From Pelomyxa schiedti (taxonomy: Eukaryota > Evosea > Pelobiontida > Pelomyxidae), in NCBI GenBank assembly GCA_020536535.1, contig JAHLWZ010000602.1, positions 46,292-110,291 on the forward strand: 64,000 bases of DNA, written 5' to 3'. Below are positions 9,200 through 19,257 of this stretch, piece by piece. Below the pieces are notes generated by a model that saw nothing but the letters and a program-made list of their open reading frames with translations, was not told where the DNA came from and did no database searches. A program made the position numbers and the translations under genes. Position 1 is the first letter of the stretch; each line of letters begins with the position of its first letter.

Positions 9200-11629
9200 A
9201 TGGACCCGTCAACGTCCCAGAATTCCCACGCGTTGCCAGTGTCATCGTGCGATCAGCAGTGCGCTCGCAGTGAGCACGTGCTGTCGGTGTCGCGGCTCGT
9301 CTGGGACTGCGTCGTGGTGCCCGGCTGGCTCGGCTCCGCCCCCAGCACCAAATACGAGGAACACGTGGACAGCCTCTACGGCGACGCGTCCTGGAAGAGG
9401 CACCTGCTGCGGCTGCTGCGCCTCGGCGAGGCCCTGTTCCCGCTAGCGGGGCTGTGCTGCCGCCGCGCCGCCGAGGACTGCCGCCGCGTCTGCGTTTCTC
9501 GTTACGCCCTCGTTGCCTTGGCAGCCGTGGCCCCGGCTCCTTCCTGCCTCGCCTGGGTCGTTAGGCACAACAGGAGCGGCGGAAGCGGAGGGAGCGACCG
9601 CGCGGGGGAGCATTATGGGAGGGAGTGGCGCTGGCAAGTGACGGTGAAGGAGGTGGCGTGGGTGATGTGGGGCCTCTGCTCTTCTGGGAACGAGAAGGCC
9701 CTGAGTCGCATGTTTGGTAACGAACACGGCGGCACAGAAGGAACTTTCCCGGCATTATGGGACGGGCGCCGCATCCCGGAATGGGACGATGACATTTCTA
9801 CTTCTAGCTCTGCAAGAAGCAAGGCTGTGCTATTGGACCAGGTTTGTGATTACGTGAAGCCTGTATTGGATCAGGCCTGCATGTCTGGGGATTTAAACAC
9901 TGTGAAGTGGATCCTGGCTTCTTCGACGTTTGGAATTTCAAGGGACGAAGCACCTTGGAGGCTTCTTGGGCCTGTAAAGTTGGCTTTGACAAGAGGCCAC
10001 ACGGCTTTGGTGAAGTGGCTCTTTGATGAATATGAGCTTCTTGAAACCTATGAAACTCATTCAGAAGTACTACATGAACTGGCGACGTTATGTGCAGCCG
10101 GAGAGAACCCAGACTGTGTCAAGTGGGCAATCTTGGACTGGGTACTTCTAGACCCCTCGATTGATATCCTTTCAACAGTGTTGGTGAACGAGCATGCTTC
10201 CTTGGAACTGTGCCAATGGGTGCAAGAGAAATGGGCAGTAGGTCAGATCGTCAGTTCCTACACAATAGAATGCATCTCGAACCCTGAAATTGCAAAGTGG
10301 GCTCTGATAACGCTGACTTGTGAATTTACCCACGTGGACTTGAGTGTGATGTGCGCAAGTGTTGGTTTGTCGTCATTTGCAGAATGGCTAATAGCTGAGA
10401 GGCAATTCGTACCAACCCCATCAACGTTTTTTATGGCGGGCTCTTGCAGAAGTGTAAAAGTTGAATTTCTACAGTGGCTTTCAACCAATGTTGCTCTGTC
10501 CCTCAAAGACCTTATCCACACCCTAATTAACGCTTTGCTTTTGGGGAACACCATAGTTGCAGCTTGGTTGGATCAGAGGTTCCAGGTAATGGGTTCTTGT
10601 ATCACCTCGTCACTAGACCCTTCTAAGAGTGTTGCATGTACCTGTCTAGATGAATTATGTTCTACAACCAACACGGAGGGACTGCAGTGGTTCCTCACCA
10701 ATCTTACACCAAAGGCACGATCAACGATCAGTTCGGATTGTGTATGCAAGGCAATTAACACCTCAATTAGTACATGGAATTACCCTGTTACAGAGATGCT
10801 ACTGAAAGCCTTCCCACACTTTGTTCCTCAGACTTCAGTTCTAGAAAAGATTTTCATCGCTTTCATGAAATATGGTTTTTCCAAGCTGAAGTGGCTTGTT
10901 TCGTTCATTGATTACTCATCACTGTTGGCAATACAAGGCTTTGTGGCAAACTGCCTGTGCACCAAGAAATTCTTTCCATATTCAACCAAGGTTGTCAAGT
11001 GGATCATCACACAGTTCCACGTTGGGCGTTCTAGTATCATGGTTTCTCACGGTCGCCTCCTTTTCCGCATGCTTCATCTACACAAAATGGCTGGTGCCAA
11101 GTGGCTCATAGACACCTTCAAAATCTCATTTGCAGAGGTGGCCTAACTGTTATTCACTATTACTAAAAAATACCAGGTTATGAATATGTTTGACCACATG
11201 CTTCCATCTGCAGACTACTTCGATATCAACGTGGCAACCTGGAGGATGCTGCTGAACAAGTTCCCAGAAATCGACCTTCATACCATCAACAACCACATGA
11301 TGCCCATTGTGGCCAGGTCACCATTCATAGCAACATTCACAATCAAAAGGTTTTGTAGGGACAGCACTGAGATTACTACTCTGCTTGATGCAGTTCGCCA
11401 GTACCATACCGACAAACCAGAACCATCACCGACGTGTGAAGTGTTTCTATGGTTGGGAATGCAATTGCGGATCGACATTTCTTCAAACACAACCACGGTA
11501 CTGTTTTTTGGCTCAAAACGTGGAACCACATAAAGTGGAGCCTTTGAGGTTGTTGAAGCTCTTTGCCTTCCAAATTAGCCTCTGCAAGTGAAACGGGAAC
11601 CCTTGTGTTCGATTGGCGGAATGAAATAA
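9200..11629 (+). CDS. Ankyrin-like helical repeat protein
   Basis: A long first exon starts MDPSTSQNS and runs to about 11137. Its N-terminal 120 codons are GC-rich (SVSRLVWDCVVVP...), and the rest is repeated helix pairs with a recurring 'VKWL / KWAI / AEWLI / AKWLI' motif every 30-40 residues (for example NTVKWILASS, ALVKWLFDEY, FSKLKWLVSF). These resemble the divergent ankyrin-like repeats expanded in amoebal genomes. A short intron after FAE (GTGGCC...TACCAG) leads to a second exon, VMNMFDHML...SSNTTT. A second intron (about 11501 to CCAAATTAG at about 11570) gives a terminal exon ending SIGGMK at 11629. A protein-interaction scaffold is likely; no catalytic motif was seen. Confidence 0.6.
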
Positions 11630-11718
11630 TCAACAGACCGGAACGCTGTCAATTTCTTCAAAAACTGGCAATCATTCTCGGTTACCAGAACAACAACAGT
11701 TTGAAGAGATTACTTTTG

Positions 11719-13004
11719 ATGGCTGACAATAGTGTGTTTCCACCTTGTTGCCAACCCAAAGAATTATATTTATTTATTATTAATTCAAGGCGGGCTGCAC
11801 CCACGAAGCCAGTTACTGCTCCAGGCTCTTTTCATGTTGGAGGAGGGAAGTCTTGACAGTGCAATTCGCCTTGTTTCGGATGCTTTCAAGCATTTTGAGA
11901 GCTGTCGCCTAACCAGTACCTTTGGCCGTAAAACACAGTGTTTTCAATTTACGATTAAAAAAAGGTCCTGATGACGATGTGGATGAAGATGATATGCTGG
12001 AATTGTGTTACCTTCCTGGCTTACTATTTCTTTTTGGTCTGGGTTGTGTCATCAAAGATCACACCGCCCTACATCAACGCCTTCCTTCAACCCTTAAAGT
12101 TGCATTTTCTCGTGCTGTTTCCTGCTCTGGTTCGCTAATGGGAGACCTGTGCAAGGCTGTGATGTTGTCAGCCAAAAGCTTGGTGGAATCTCCCAGAAAT
12201 GATGAAAAAGTGCCACCAGTGACTTCCCTCTCTGAAGAGTGGGATGCCCTTTTTGAAGAAGTATCACGTTCCATTCAGGAAGGTGATCACAATATACAAC
12301 AAAGTTCATGGGCACGTATGTATTATGTCGCGCTGTGGACAACTTTCTGCTTAGAGAGCAGTGAATGCGAGCGCCACTGGACTACGTTGTCAAGAATGGA
12401 TGTTCTACGGAATTCAACGACCGCCCTTCAGCAGACTGAATGCAGCGAAAACAACTGTGATCAGAGTACAGTGAAAACACCGGAGGAACCAGTAACCCTC
12501 TTGCCTTCTTCCTCTCTGTCATTCCTCGGTTTATGCTACAGATATGGTCTTGGAGGCTTGGACAAGGACCCAAATAAGGCGGTGTCACTATTCCACAGTG
12601 CTGCCGAAGATTCTGGCAATCCCCACGCAACAAATCACCTTGGAATGTGTTACAAAACCGGCGATGGTGTTGACAAGGATGTAAACAAGGCCGTAACACT
12701 TTTCATGCAGGCTGCTGATTCCGGCAATGTCCCAGCAATGAATAACCTCGGGGTGTGCTACTTCCACACTGGAGAGGGTGTTGAGCAGGACAAGAAAAAG
12801 GGCTGGTCACTTTTCTACAGGGCTGCTGATGCTGGGGATTCCGGGGCAATGCTGAACCTGGCCTTGTTGTATCAGAAGGTGCACAGTGACCCCAGAGAGT
12901 CACTTTTGTTCTTCAGATGGGCCTCTGACAATGGGTCAAGGCTTGCCCGTTTCCAGCTAGAAAGGCTTCTGGATGACCCTCTTTATTGGAAATCCTTGGC
13001 TTGA
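11719..13004 (+). CDS. Sel1-like repeat protein
   Basis: Three exons join exactly in frame: 11719-11731 (ATG start, 13 bases), 11790-11927 and 11965-13004. The N-terminal half is unclassified helical sequence (HPRSQLLLQALFMLEEG; DDMLELCYLPGLLFLFGLG). From about 12500 come at least four Sel1 units: LGLCYRYGLGGLDKDPNKA, LGMCYKTGDGVDKDVNKA, LGVCYFHTGEGVEQDKKKG and LALLYQKV, each spaced about 36 residues with 'AA..G...A...L' linkers. Sel1 solenoids act as adaptors, notably around ER-associated degradation and signalling. No signal peptide or membrane helix is visible, so a cytosolic scaffold is the safest reading. It lies only 89 bp after the ankyrin-like gene, another solenoid protein. Confidence 0.75.
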
Positions 13005-13056
13005 GGTAAACAATAAGAAAAGCAAGAAAACGAAGCTAGTCTCAAAATTTAAAACC

Positions 13057-14066
13057 ATGGCGTCCAAACCCGCGCACGACTCGACTCGTCGCACTTCTGC
13101 TGCAACGCCCCGCAGTTTGCCCGAGGCACACCAGGCAGATTGTGGGTTCTTCTGTCGAGTGTGCAATTTGGTGGTCGGCGGATGTGGCGGTGCTTGTTGC
13201 TCCACAAATGTCCCTGCGGAGTCGACAAGCAATGCACGTGGCCCACACACCCATAATGGCGACCACCGCTCAACTACAGCCACCACGTCGTCTTCGTCAA
13301 CAACAACAACCGCATGTGATTGTGATAGAGACACTGCCAATGATGTAAATAATTGTACAGAGGACGAGCACGAGCGGTCGGCGGTGCATATGTTTTGCAA
13401 GATCTACAAGGAAAAACACACGCCGCATCACTTTTATGCTATCACTGAGGCTAACAAGGGTATTAATTACGCTCTCACCGGCGGAGACATATGTTAAAAA
13501 GAAATAATGCTACTAGTATGTTACACCAAGTAGAAACACATAACAACATTTCCTGCAAAGAAAAAAACTACATACTCAAGTACTACTTACTCACAAACAA
13601 ATAAACAAACCAATAACAAAGAAATCCCAGACATTGTGGTGACACTTTAATGTTTCCCCAGGTTACCAAATGATGGTAAATAGCCTTGGGTGGGATGAGG
13701 TGTGCACCCTTATCTTCTCTTTTTATAATATACCCACTTACAATTTCACAGGAACGTGGGCTGGGAGCGAACTGCCAAGGGCCCCTGGACCCAGTTGCCA
13801 CCCAATTCCGGCATGACAGGGCCGGGCTGGGGTCAGGTCGTCAGCCCCCTGCCCGAGTCACACACAAGGATGTAAATGATACTGTAGACAAGTTGCGTGC
13901 ACAACAACGGCAGAAACGAAGACAAAAGAAGCAGCCCAGGTTGTCCAAGACCCAAAAGCGGGAACAAGTGGTGAGTTAGGGTTTCAAGCCTTCTTTTTTA
14001 CTCACTGTGCCCAAGATACTTGAAAGACAAAGTGAACTAGAATTGAGACGATACCTCTATGACTAG
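13057..14066 (+). CDS. G-patch protein, GPANK1-like, with a 14-nt micro-exon
   Basis: The start is taken as ATG 13057 (MASKPAHDS). The first exon is Cys/Ser/Thr-rich and ends HFYAITEANKG at 13459. A tiny exon, 13662-13675, supplies YQMM. The next exon (13752-13970) continues ERGLGANCQGPLDPV...DRAGLGSG, and the last (14016-14066) ends LRRYLYD. The joined run 'HFY.I.E.NKGYQMM..GLG...QG...PV......DRAGLG' matches the pattern of G-patch proteins such as GPANK1, where 'HFY.I.E.NRG' precedes the G-patch. G-patch proteins bind RNA or activate DEAH helicases. A basic tail (RQKRRQKKQPR) also fits RNA binding. The choice of donor (13460) is supported by frame and by this family pattern. Confidence 0.7.
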
Positions 14067-14164
14067 ATGTTTCACTTTAATGTAGGTAAGTGTTGGGAAT
14101 GGGGAAAATTTCTTTTCACACAGATTTTTTTCAAAAAGATTTGGAAAGAAGGGTGGATACTCGG

Positions 14165-16025
14165 CTACGTCGTTTTTGCTAGGTCACGCCAAGCTCTGTC
14201 CAACACAATGAAGAAGTCCTCAAACCAATCAATCCTACAAATAATGTTAGAAAATATGCTTTCCCTGGCTGCTTTTTTTTTAGAAGTAGAATCGTACAAA
14301 TAGTTCTTGAAATTGAAGAGCTGGTGCACACAACCATCAAGTGTGAAGAGTAGCAAGGTATTTCCACCAGTTGCAGTGACCTGGAACGTGGTTGGTGCAG
14401 TGGGTGATGCCCTTGCTGTTGTTGCTCTCCTAAGGGAAACAATACTTCTGAGAGGTATCACAACACGTAATGGAACAATAGTGGGAGTTGGCGCAGCTTT
14501 TTGTTGAATTAAATTAGATATTAGGTACCAAAAATAAAATAGGTAGGGATCATACGTTTTGGCTTAAGAGTCCATGCAAGTATTGAAGAACTGGAACCAG
14601 ATTCTTGGGTGCTGACAGGCGGGGGCTTTCCTGTCCCACTGAAGATAAGGAAATTGGTGGTGATTGTCACATATCCCTCAAAGGCATAGGGACCATTCAA
14701 AAGAAAGGAGTGGAAGTCCATGTGAAGAATTTCCTTTGTTGGAAGGCCAAGTTCTCTAAATCTATCATTGCTGCTCTCTTCCACCTAAGAGAAGTTACAC
14801 CAACAGAAGTTCTTATAATTAACTACTTTGCTTTGGTATTCCGCAGAAAGTGCTTCAGAACAGCGATCAACAACATTTTTGGCATGGAAAAGGGTATCGT
14901 ACATTGTAGCCTGAAGCATGGTTAGTTTGCAACTGAGCCGAATAAGAGGACGGCACCTGTAAACTTCCAAAAAACGAGCCTTGCTTTCTTCTTTGCTCTT
15001 GCTGATCTTGGAAAGCTTTACCACGCTCGGCATTCATCTGTACCCTATACTGCTTGAGTTTTTCACGGTACTCTTTTGGTGTCTCTTCAGGGATTGGAGC
15101 AAGAGGAAGAGGTGCATTCGAGCTGTACTTGCCTAAAATAGCCAAAAAAAAGTTAGGTCCATCCATTCAATCACTCAAACCCCCTAACCCAGAGCACCAC
15201 CATCAAAAAATTTTGATCAAGCATAACAAAGGAGGGGGAGGCAGAAAAAAAAGACTCACCAGGAACGTACGGCCCAAGGAAAAGTGATTGCACCACCTTT
15301 GTTTCGTACTGCTGCTGCTCCAGCGTGTCCAAATGAGCGAAAGACAAGTAATTTGGCTGCGTGACTATCACGGGCTTCTTGGCAGGGCCCCCCGGCGCCG
15401 TCCCGTCCACCGCCGACGCCGTAATCGGCGAGATTCCCGACTCTGAAGCAGCCGCGGCCGAAGCAGAAACGGGCACAACGCCCCCATCGGAGTTGGCACT
15501 GGAGCTGCTACTTGTAGTAGTCGTCGTCGTGGTGGTCGTTGTAGTAGTAGTAGTCGTGGTCGACGAAGAAGCCGCCGAGGCAGAGGTTATTGGAGTGGTT
15601 GCCGCCGCCGCCGCCGTAGTCATTATGGGTGCCGCAGTGGAAACAGCCGCGGCCTCGTCTTGCGCGTCGTCGGCCGCGGCGTCGGCGGCCGATGCGGCAC
15701 ACCGCGACGAAGACGACGCCGACGAATCGATGTACTCGTCTGCTGCGGCACCGGTACTGAGACCAGACACAATGGTAGTAGAAGTCGTTGTTGTTGTGGG
15801 AGTGGATGGGGTGTCGGGGTCGACGGGCGGCATGTAGCTGCTGTTGTTGATGGGGCACAGTGGCATGGTCAGGGACGTGACTTGGGCCTCAGGCTCAGCA
15901 GCTGCTTCTGCTGATGTCGCGGTAGTCGTCGGTTGGTTGCCGTCGGCAGCGGCTGTGTTGTGTTCGACGAGGGGCGTCGTGGCTGGGGCGTCCACGGGCT
16001 GTTCCGGCTCTGAAGCGTCCATCAT
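14165..16025 (-). CDS. GRAM-domain protein with low-complexity N-terminus
   Basis: Five exons on the minus strand join in frame: 16025-15260, 15132-14957, 14910-14824, 14784-14556 and 14496-14165. The first exon is dominated by Ala/Ser/Thr runs, including a long Thr stretch. The second has an EETPKEYREKLKQYR helix. The last two form a GRAM-like lipid-binding fold: FEGYVTITTNFLIFSG, then VVIPLRSIVSLRRA, then TATGGNTLLLFTLDG and a helix (HQLFNFKNYL). GRAM domains are PH-like modules that bind phosphoinositides or sterols at membranes and contact sites. No transmembrane helix was seen. The C-terminal segment (FFIVLDRAWRDL) could be a membrane-facing helix. Confidence 0.7.
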
Positions 16026-16177
16026 TTTTGTTCTCTCTTTTTTTTTTCGCGTTGTTCTTTTGGGTTTTCGAATGAACCGTTGTTGCCCGGTGATTGCCTA
16101 GGTTTGATTGCGAAAAAGAGTGCGGTGTAGATCCATGATGGGAGACTCACCCATCATTCCAAAACTTTCTGTTTCTT

Positions 16178-17451
16178 TCAGGAAGAGGAGGCGAAAAACG
16201 TGGTGGCGTTGATGTGCCCTCGGTGTAGACAAAACCTCACAAAATTTCTGATGAGTAAAGGGGTTGAAACCTGGAAAGGGGAGGAGAAGGATCTCGTAAG
16301 TCCAAGAAAGAGAAGCCAGTGGGGTTGCCCAACCTTGGACTTGTTCACTGGGCTTGTGCCTTGTTTCATAATGGAAACAATTGTATCTGCAAGCCAAATT
16401 CCGGTGCGGTCTGGCGTGTCACATATCACATTCAGAAAGAGTGATGTCAGCCATCTGCTGAGCTTTTTTTTGATGCCGGTACTTGCACTGCTGGAAAAAT
16501 TGGGACCAAAATGTTCGCGTATGGAGGAGGCCACATTGGGTGTGAGTACCATTCCGGGATTTATGGTACATATTCCCGGCACAGTTTGCAAAGGCCTCTT
16601 GCACCTCAAATCATTAAGATGAAGCACCAAAGAATCCGTGAAGAATCGTAGTCCTCGCTTGCAGCTGCCATATAGCAATCCATGTCCCAGGCGGGGTGGC
16701 TCGGTAGTGCCATAGCCCTATAAAAGATTACATTCACTGATCTATAGAAGTACGCATTCCCAGTGACTCACTTCCATAACAAAAACCCAAGGAGATACAT
16801 CAGCCTTGCAATCAGTGGAAATGAAATGATGCAGTGCTGTGAGTGAACATAGCATGGGGCCGGTGATCGTACTGCCTGTAATCACTGGTACTTCCTTAAT
16901 TCTATCCCAGGGCGGAACACGTTGGTTATCGGCCACAGCGGCATTACAAAACCTACGAAACATTTAATAAGCCGCTAAAGAGCCACTTACAACATACATG
17001 ACATCAACACCACCCATTTTCTTTGCTGCATAATCCCACAGATTATCCACAGATTCCTTAATGGAAACATCGCAAGCTGTTCCAAATAACCCGACTCCCC
17101 TTTCTGTTGCCGCCTTCAGAGCTTTTTCCACCCCACTCTCAGTTCTAAAAATCCAAGAGTTTGTGCCATGTATTAGAAGAAGGAATCCACAAGTAAAACA
17201 CAGCACACAACCAAACAAAGCACAAAACCAAACCTCCCACATATAGTAACCAAGCAGCGATGTTTCCAAGCCAAAACTACAGCCAGCTCAAATCCGATTC
17301 CCCTCGTGCCACCAGTCACCAACACCCTCAGAGGTCTCGTCCCACAATGTGGTTTCACACGCCACCGAGTCCTCCGTGCCTCTCTGAACAGTGCACCAAT
17401 CAACTTGCACGCGAGAAAGCCCAAGAACAAGAACCACACCCAACACGGCAT
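16178..17451 (-). CDS. Membrane-anchored short-chain dehydrogenase, NYC1-like
   Basis: Exons 17451-17234, 17144-16998, 16952-16772 and 16717-16178 join in frame. An N-terminal hydrophobic anchor (WFLFLGFLACKLIGALF) precedes the Rossmann motif VLVTGGTRGIG. The NNAG-type segment reads FCNAAVADN. The catalytic Y-x3-K is in LLYGSCKRGL, and INPGMVLT follows as the 'PG' loop. The C-terminal part (NVICDTPDRTGIWLADTI) resembles the tail of plant NYC1/NOL reductases, where 'PGMVLT' and 'II.ELPE' segments are conserved. This supports an NAD(P)H-dependent oxidoreductase of the NYC1-like branch. The substrate is unknown, and nothing here implies chlorophyll. Confidence 0.78.
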
Positions 17452-17593
17452 GCCTCTTGATTTTCGACTCGCAGCGAAAATTTATTTGGGTGATAAATAA
17501 TCAACAGTTCGATGGGGAGAAAGGAATTAAGGAAGGTAACCTTCTTCATATTACACTACAAATCACTGAGTGTTTTGTTGGGAAGAAATGTAA

Positions 17594-18984
17594 TCAGTGA
17601 TTACTCTCTGTATCAGAGGTGATAAACGAGAAGGAGTTTTGTCTCGTGATGGAGGATCCTTGGCAATCCCAGAAGTCCCTCACAAAGCTGCGGCACCCAT
17701 CATATATCCTGTTTGTGCAAGATTCCCAGTGTACGTTGCTCTCTGCTTCCTCATGGTCAACAACGACATACTTGTATTCGACTTGTTTCCCCTTGAGTGG
17801 CAACCTGGCCTTCCACATCCCTCCCTCAGTCCAGTGCATTTTGTTCCCTTCTGTTGCCTTCCACGTTCCAAGTGCATCACTGCTTCCAACGATATGCAAG
17901 TCCTGCCCATACCTTGTCACATAGTGAACGCTGAACTCAACTAGTTTTTCCTCTTCCGCCCTTGTTGAAGTACTGATACTTGCACTTGTTGTCGTCTCTG
18001 ACGCTGCCTTAGATGCAAGCCTTCCGGCAATTGCCTTTGCCGAAGATGCAACAGCAGCTTCCGCAGCTCGTTGGCATGCTAAAGTCTTCCCGAAGGCAAT
18101 AAGCTGCTGCTTGAAGCCAGAGTTTGGGGATACAATGGGCCTTACGTGCTTGAGGTACCTAAGGGCAGCCCAGAAGCTCATGCCTTTTCGTTGCATTAAG
18201 TAGGCAATCACTATAGTCGGGCTCCTGCTCATGCCCCACACGCAATGCACAAGAACGCTACCGCGCTGAAGTGCCTGATCGATAAAATCTATCGCACGGT
18301 GGAAGTAACACGTTATGTCGGCTCCCACTTCGTCAGGAAGCCTACGGAACAGTGAGCGGCGATTTAATATTGATGGAAAAGAACGTACGTCATGGCATCC
18401 AAGACAACCCCACTGGGAAAAGCCCTCACATGCGCCTCCATGTTCGTAATGACAGCAACAGATAAAACATGTGTAATGTTGAATCGCGAAAGAGTCTAGT
18501 GTCAAATCATTAATCAAACTCAAACACATAGTACAAGCTATTAACAGGAAAACAAAAGCCCAACCTGTCTGTCGTAAGCGTTAATCTGATCACCCAAGTA
18601 GAGACCGGGAATCACCAAGTCAGGGTTCTCTCTATGCTTTGGCACGTACTGTGCCTTCTGCACGTCGAAGTAGAAATGCCTGTTAAACTCCTCGAATGAC
18701 ATCTGGTCCTCCTGGCCCTCGTTTTCGTTGTCAGTGTCGCTATCGTGGTCATTCTCGTGGCCCTTGTTCACACACTTGGTGACGCCGTTTCCGCGGCTGC
18801 TGTCGCTGTGGTCATCGGTTGTCCTTCCGGTAGCATGGGCGGCATCACCAGTAGATCCAAGATTACTTTTGTTATTATAGGTCGTGCCCAGCGTCGGCAT
18901 TGACACACTAGCAGGGGTTTTGTGTTGGGGGGTTTTTTTTTGTTTTCTGTTTTTTGGGAATGGAAGAAGTTTGGGGATATCCAT
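17594..18984 (-). CDS. Laforin/SEX4-type glucan phosphatase: dual-specificity phosphatase followed by CBM20
   Basis: Exons 18984-18565, 18495-18389 and 18341-17594 join in frame. An acidic, Asp/Glu-rich N-terminus precedes the phosphatase: LVIPGLYLGDQINAYDRQ, then LSRFNITHVLSVA, and the active site HCVWGMSRSPT (C-x5-R complete) near 18214-18246. An alanine-rich linker leads to a CBM20 starch-binding fold: VEFSVHYVTRYGQDLHIVG, LGTWKATEGNKM, MWKARLPLKG, VEYKYVVVDHE. Aromatic residues expected for glucan contact are present (W in LGTW, W after VH). Proteins pairing these domains remove phosphate from glycogen or starch. The order here (phosphatase first, CBM last) is opposite to animal laforin and like plant SEX4, though SEX4 carries CBM48. 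Confidence 0.85.
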
Positions 18985-19257
18985 CAGGCATTAGTGGCGG
19001 TTTTCTTTTTCTTTTTTTTATTTTTTGATTTGTAGTAGCCTTAAAGAGAAGCTGAACTTCAACAAAGAATTTGGTTGAATAGAAGCTGCCCGGGAAAGGG
19101 TGGGTCCTTCCTATTAATCTAATCTATCGGTGATATCAGGTACATTAACACCTTGGCGGGGTGTGTTGCAACGGTAAAATGGCTATGAGAGGCAGGTGCG
19201 TGAATCGCGGTGTATGTTCTAGGATGTATATTGCAGTGTGCATTGTGCATTGTAGTG

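Noticed and set aside
15361-15837. Plus-strand poly-Val/Ala frame
   Set aside because: It is the antisense of the Thr/Ala/Ser-rich first exon of the GRAM gene.
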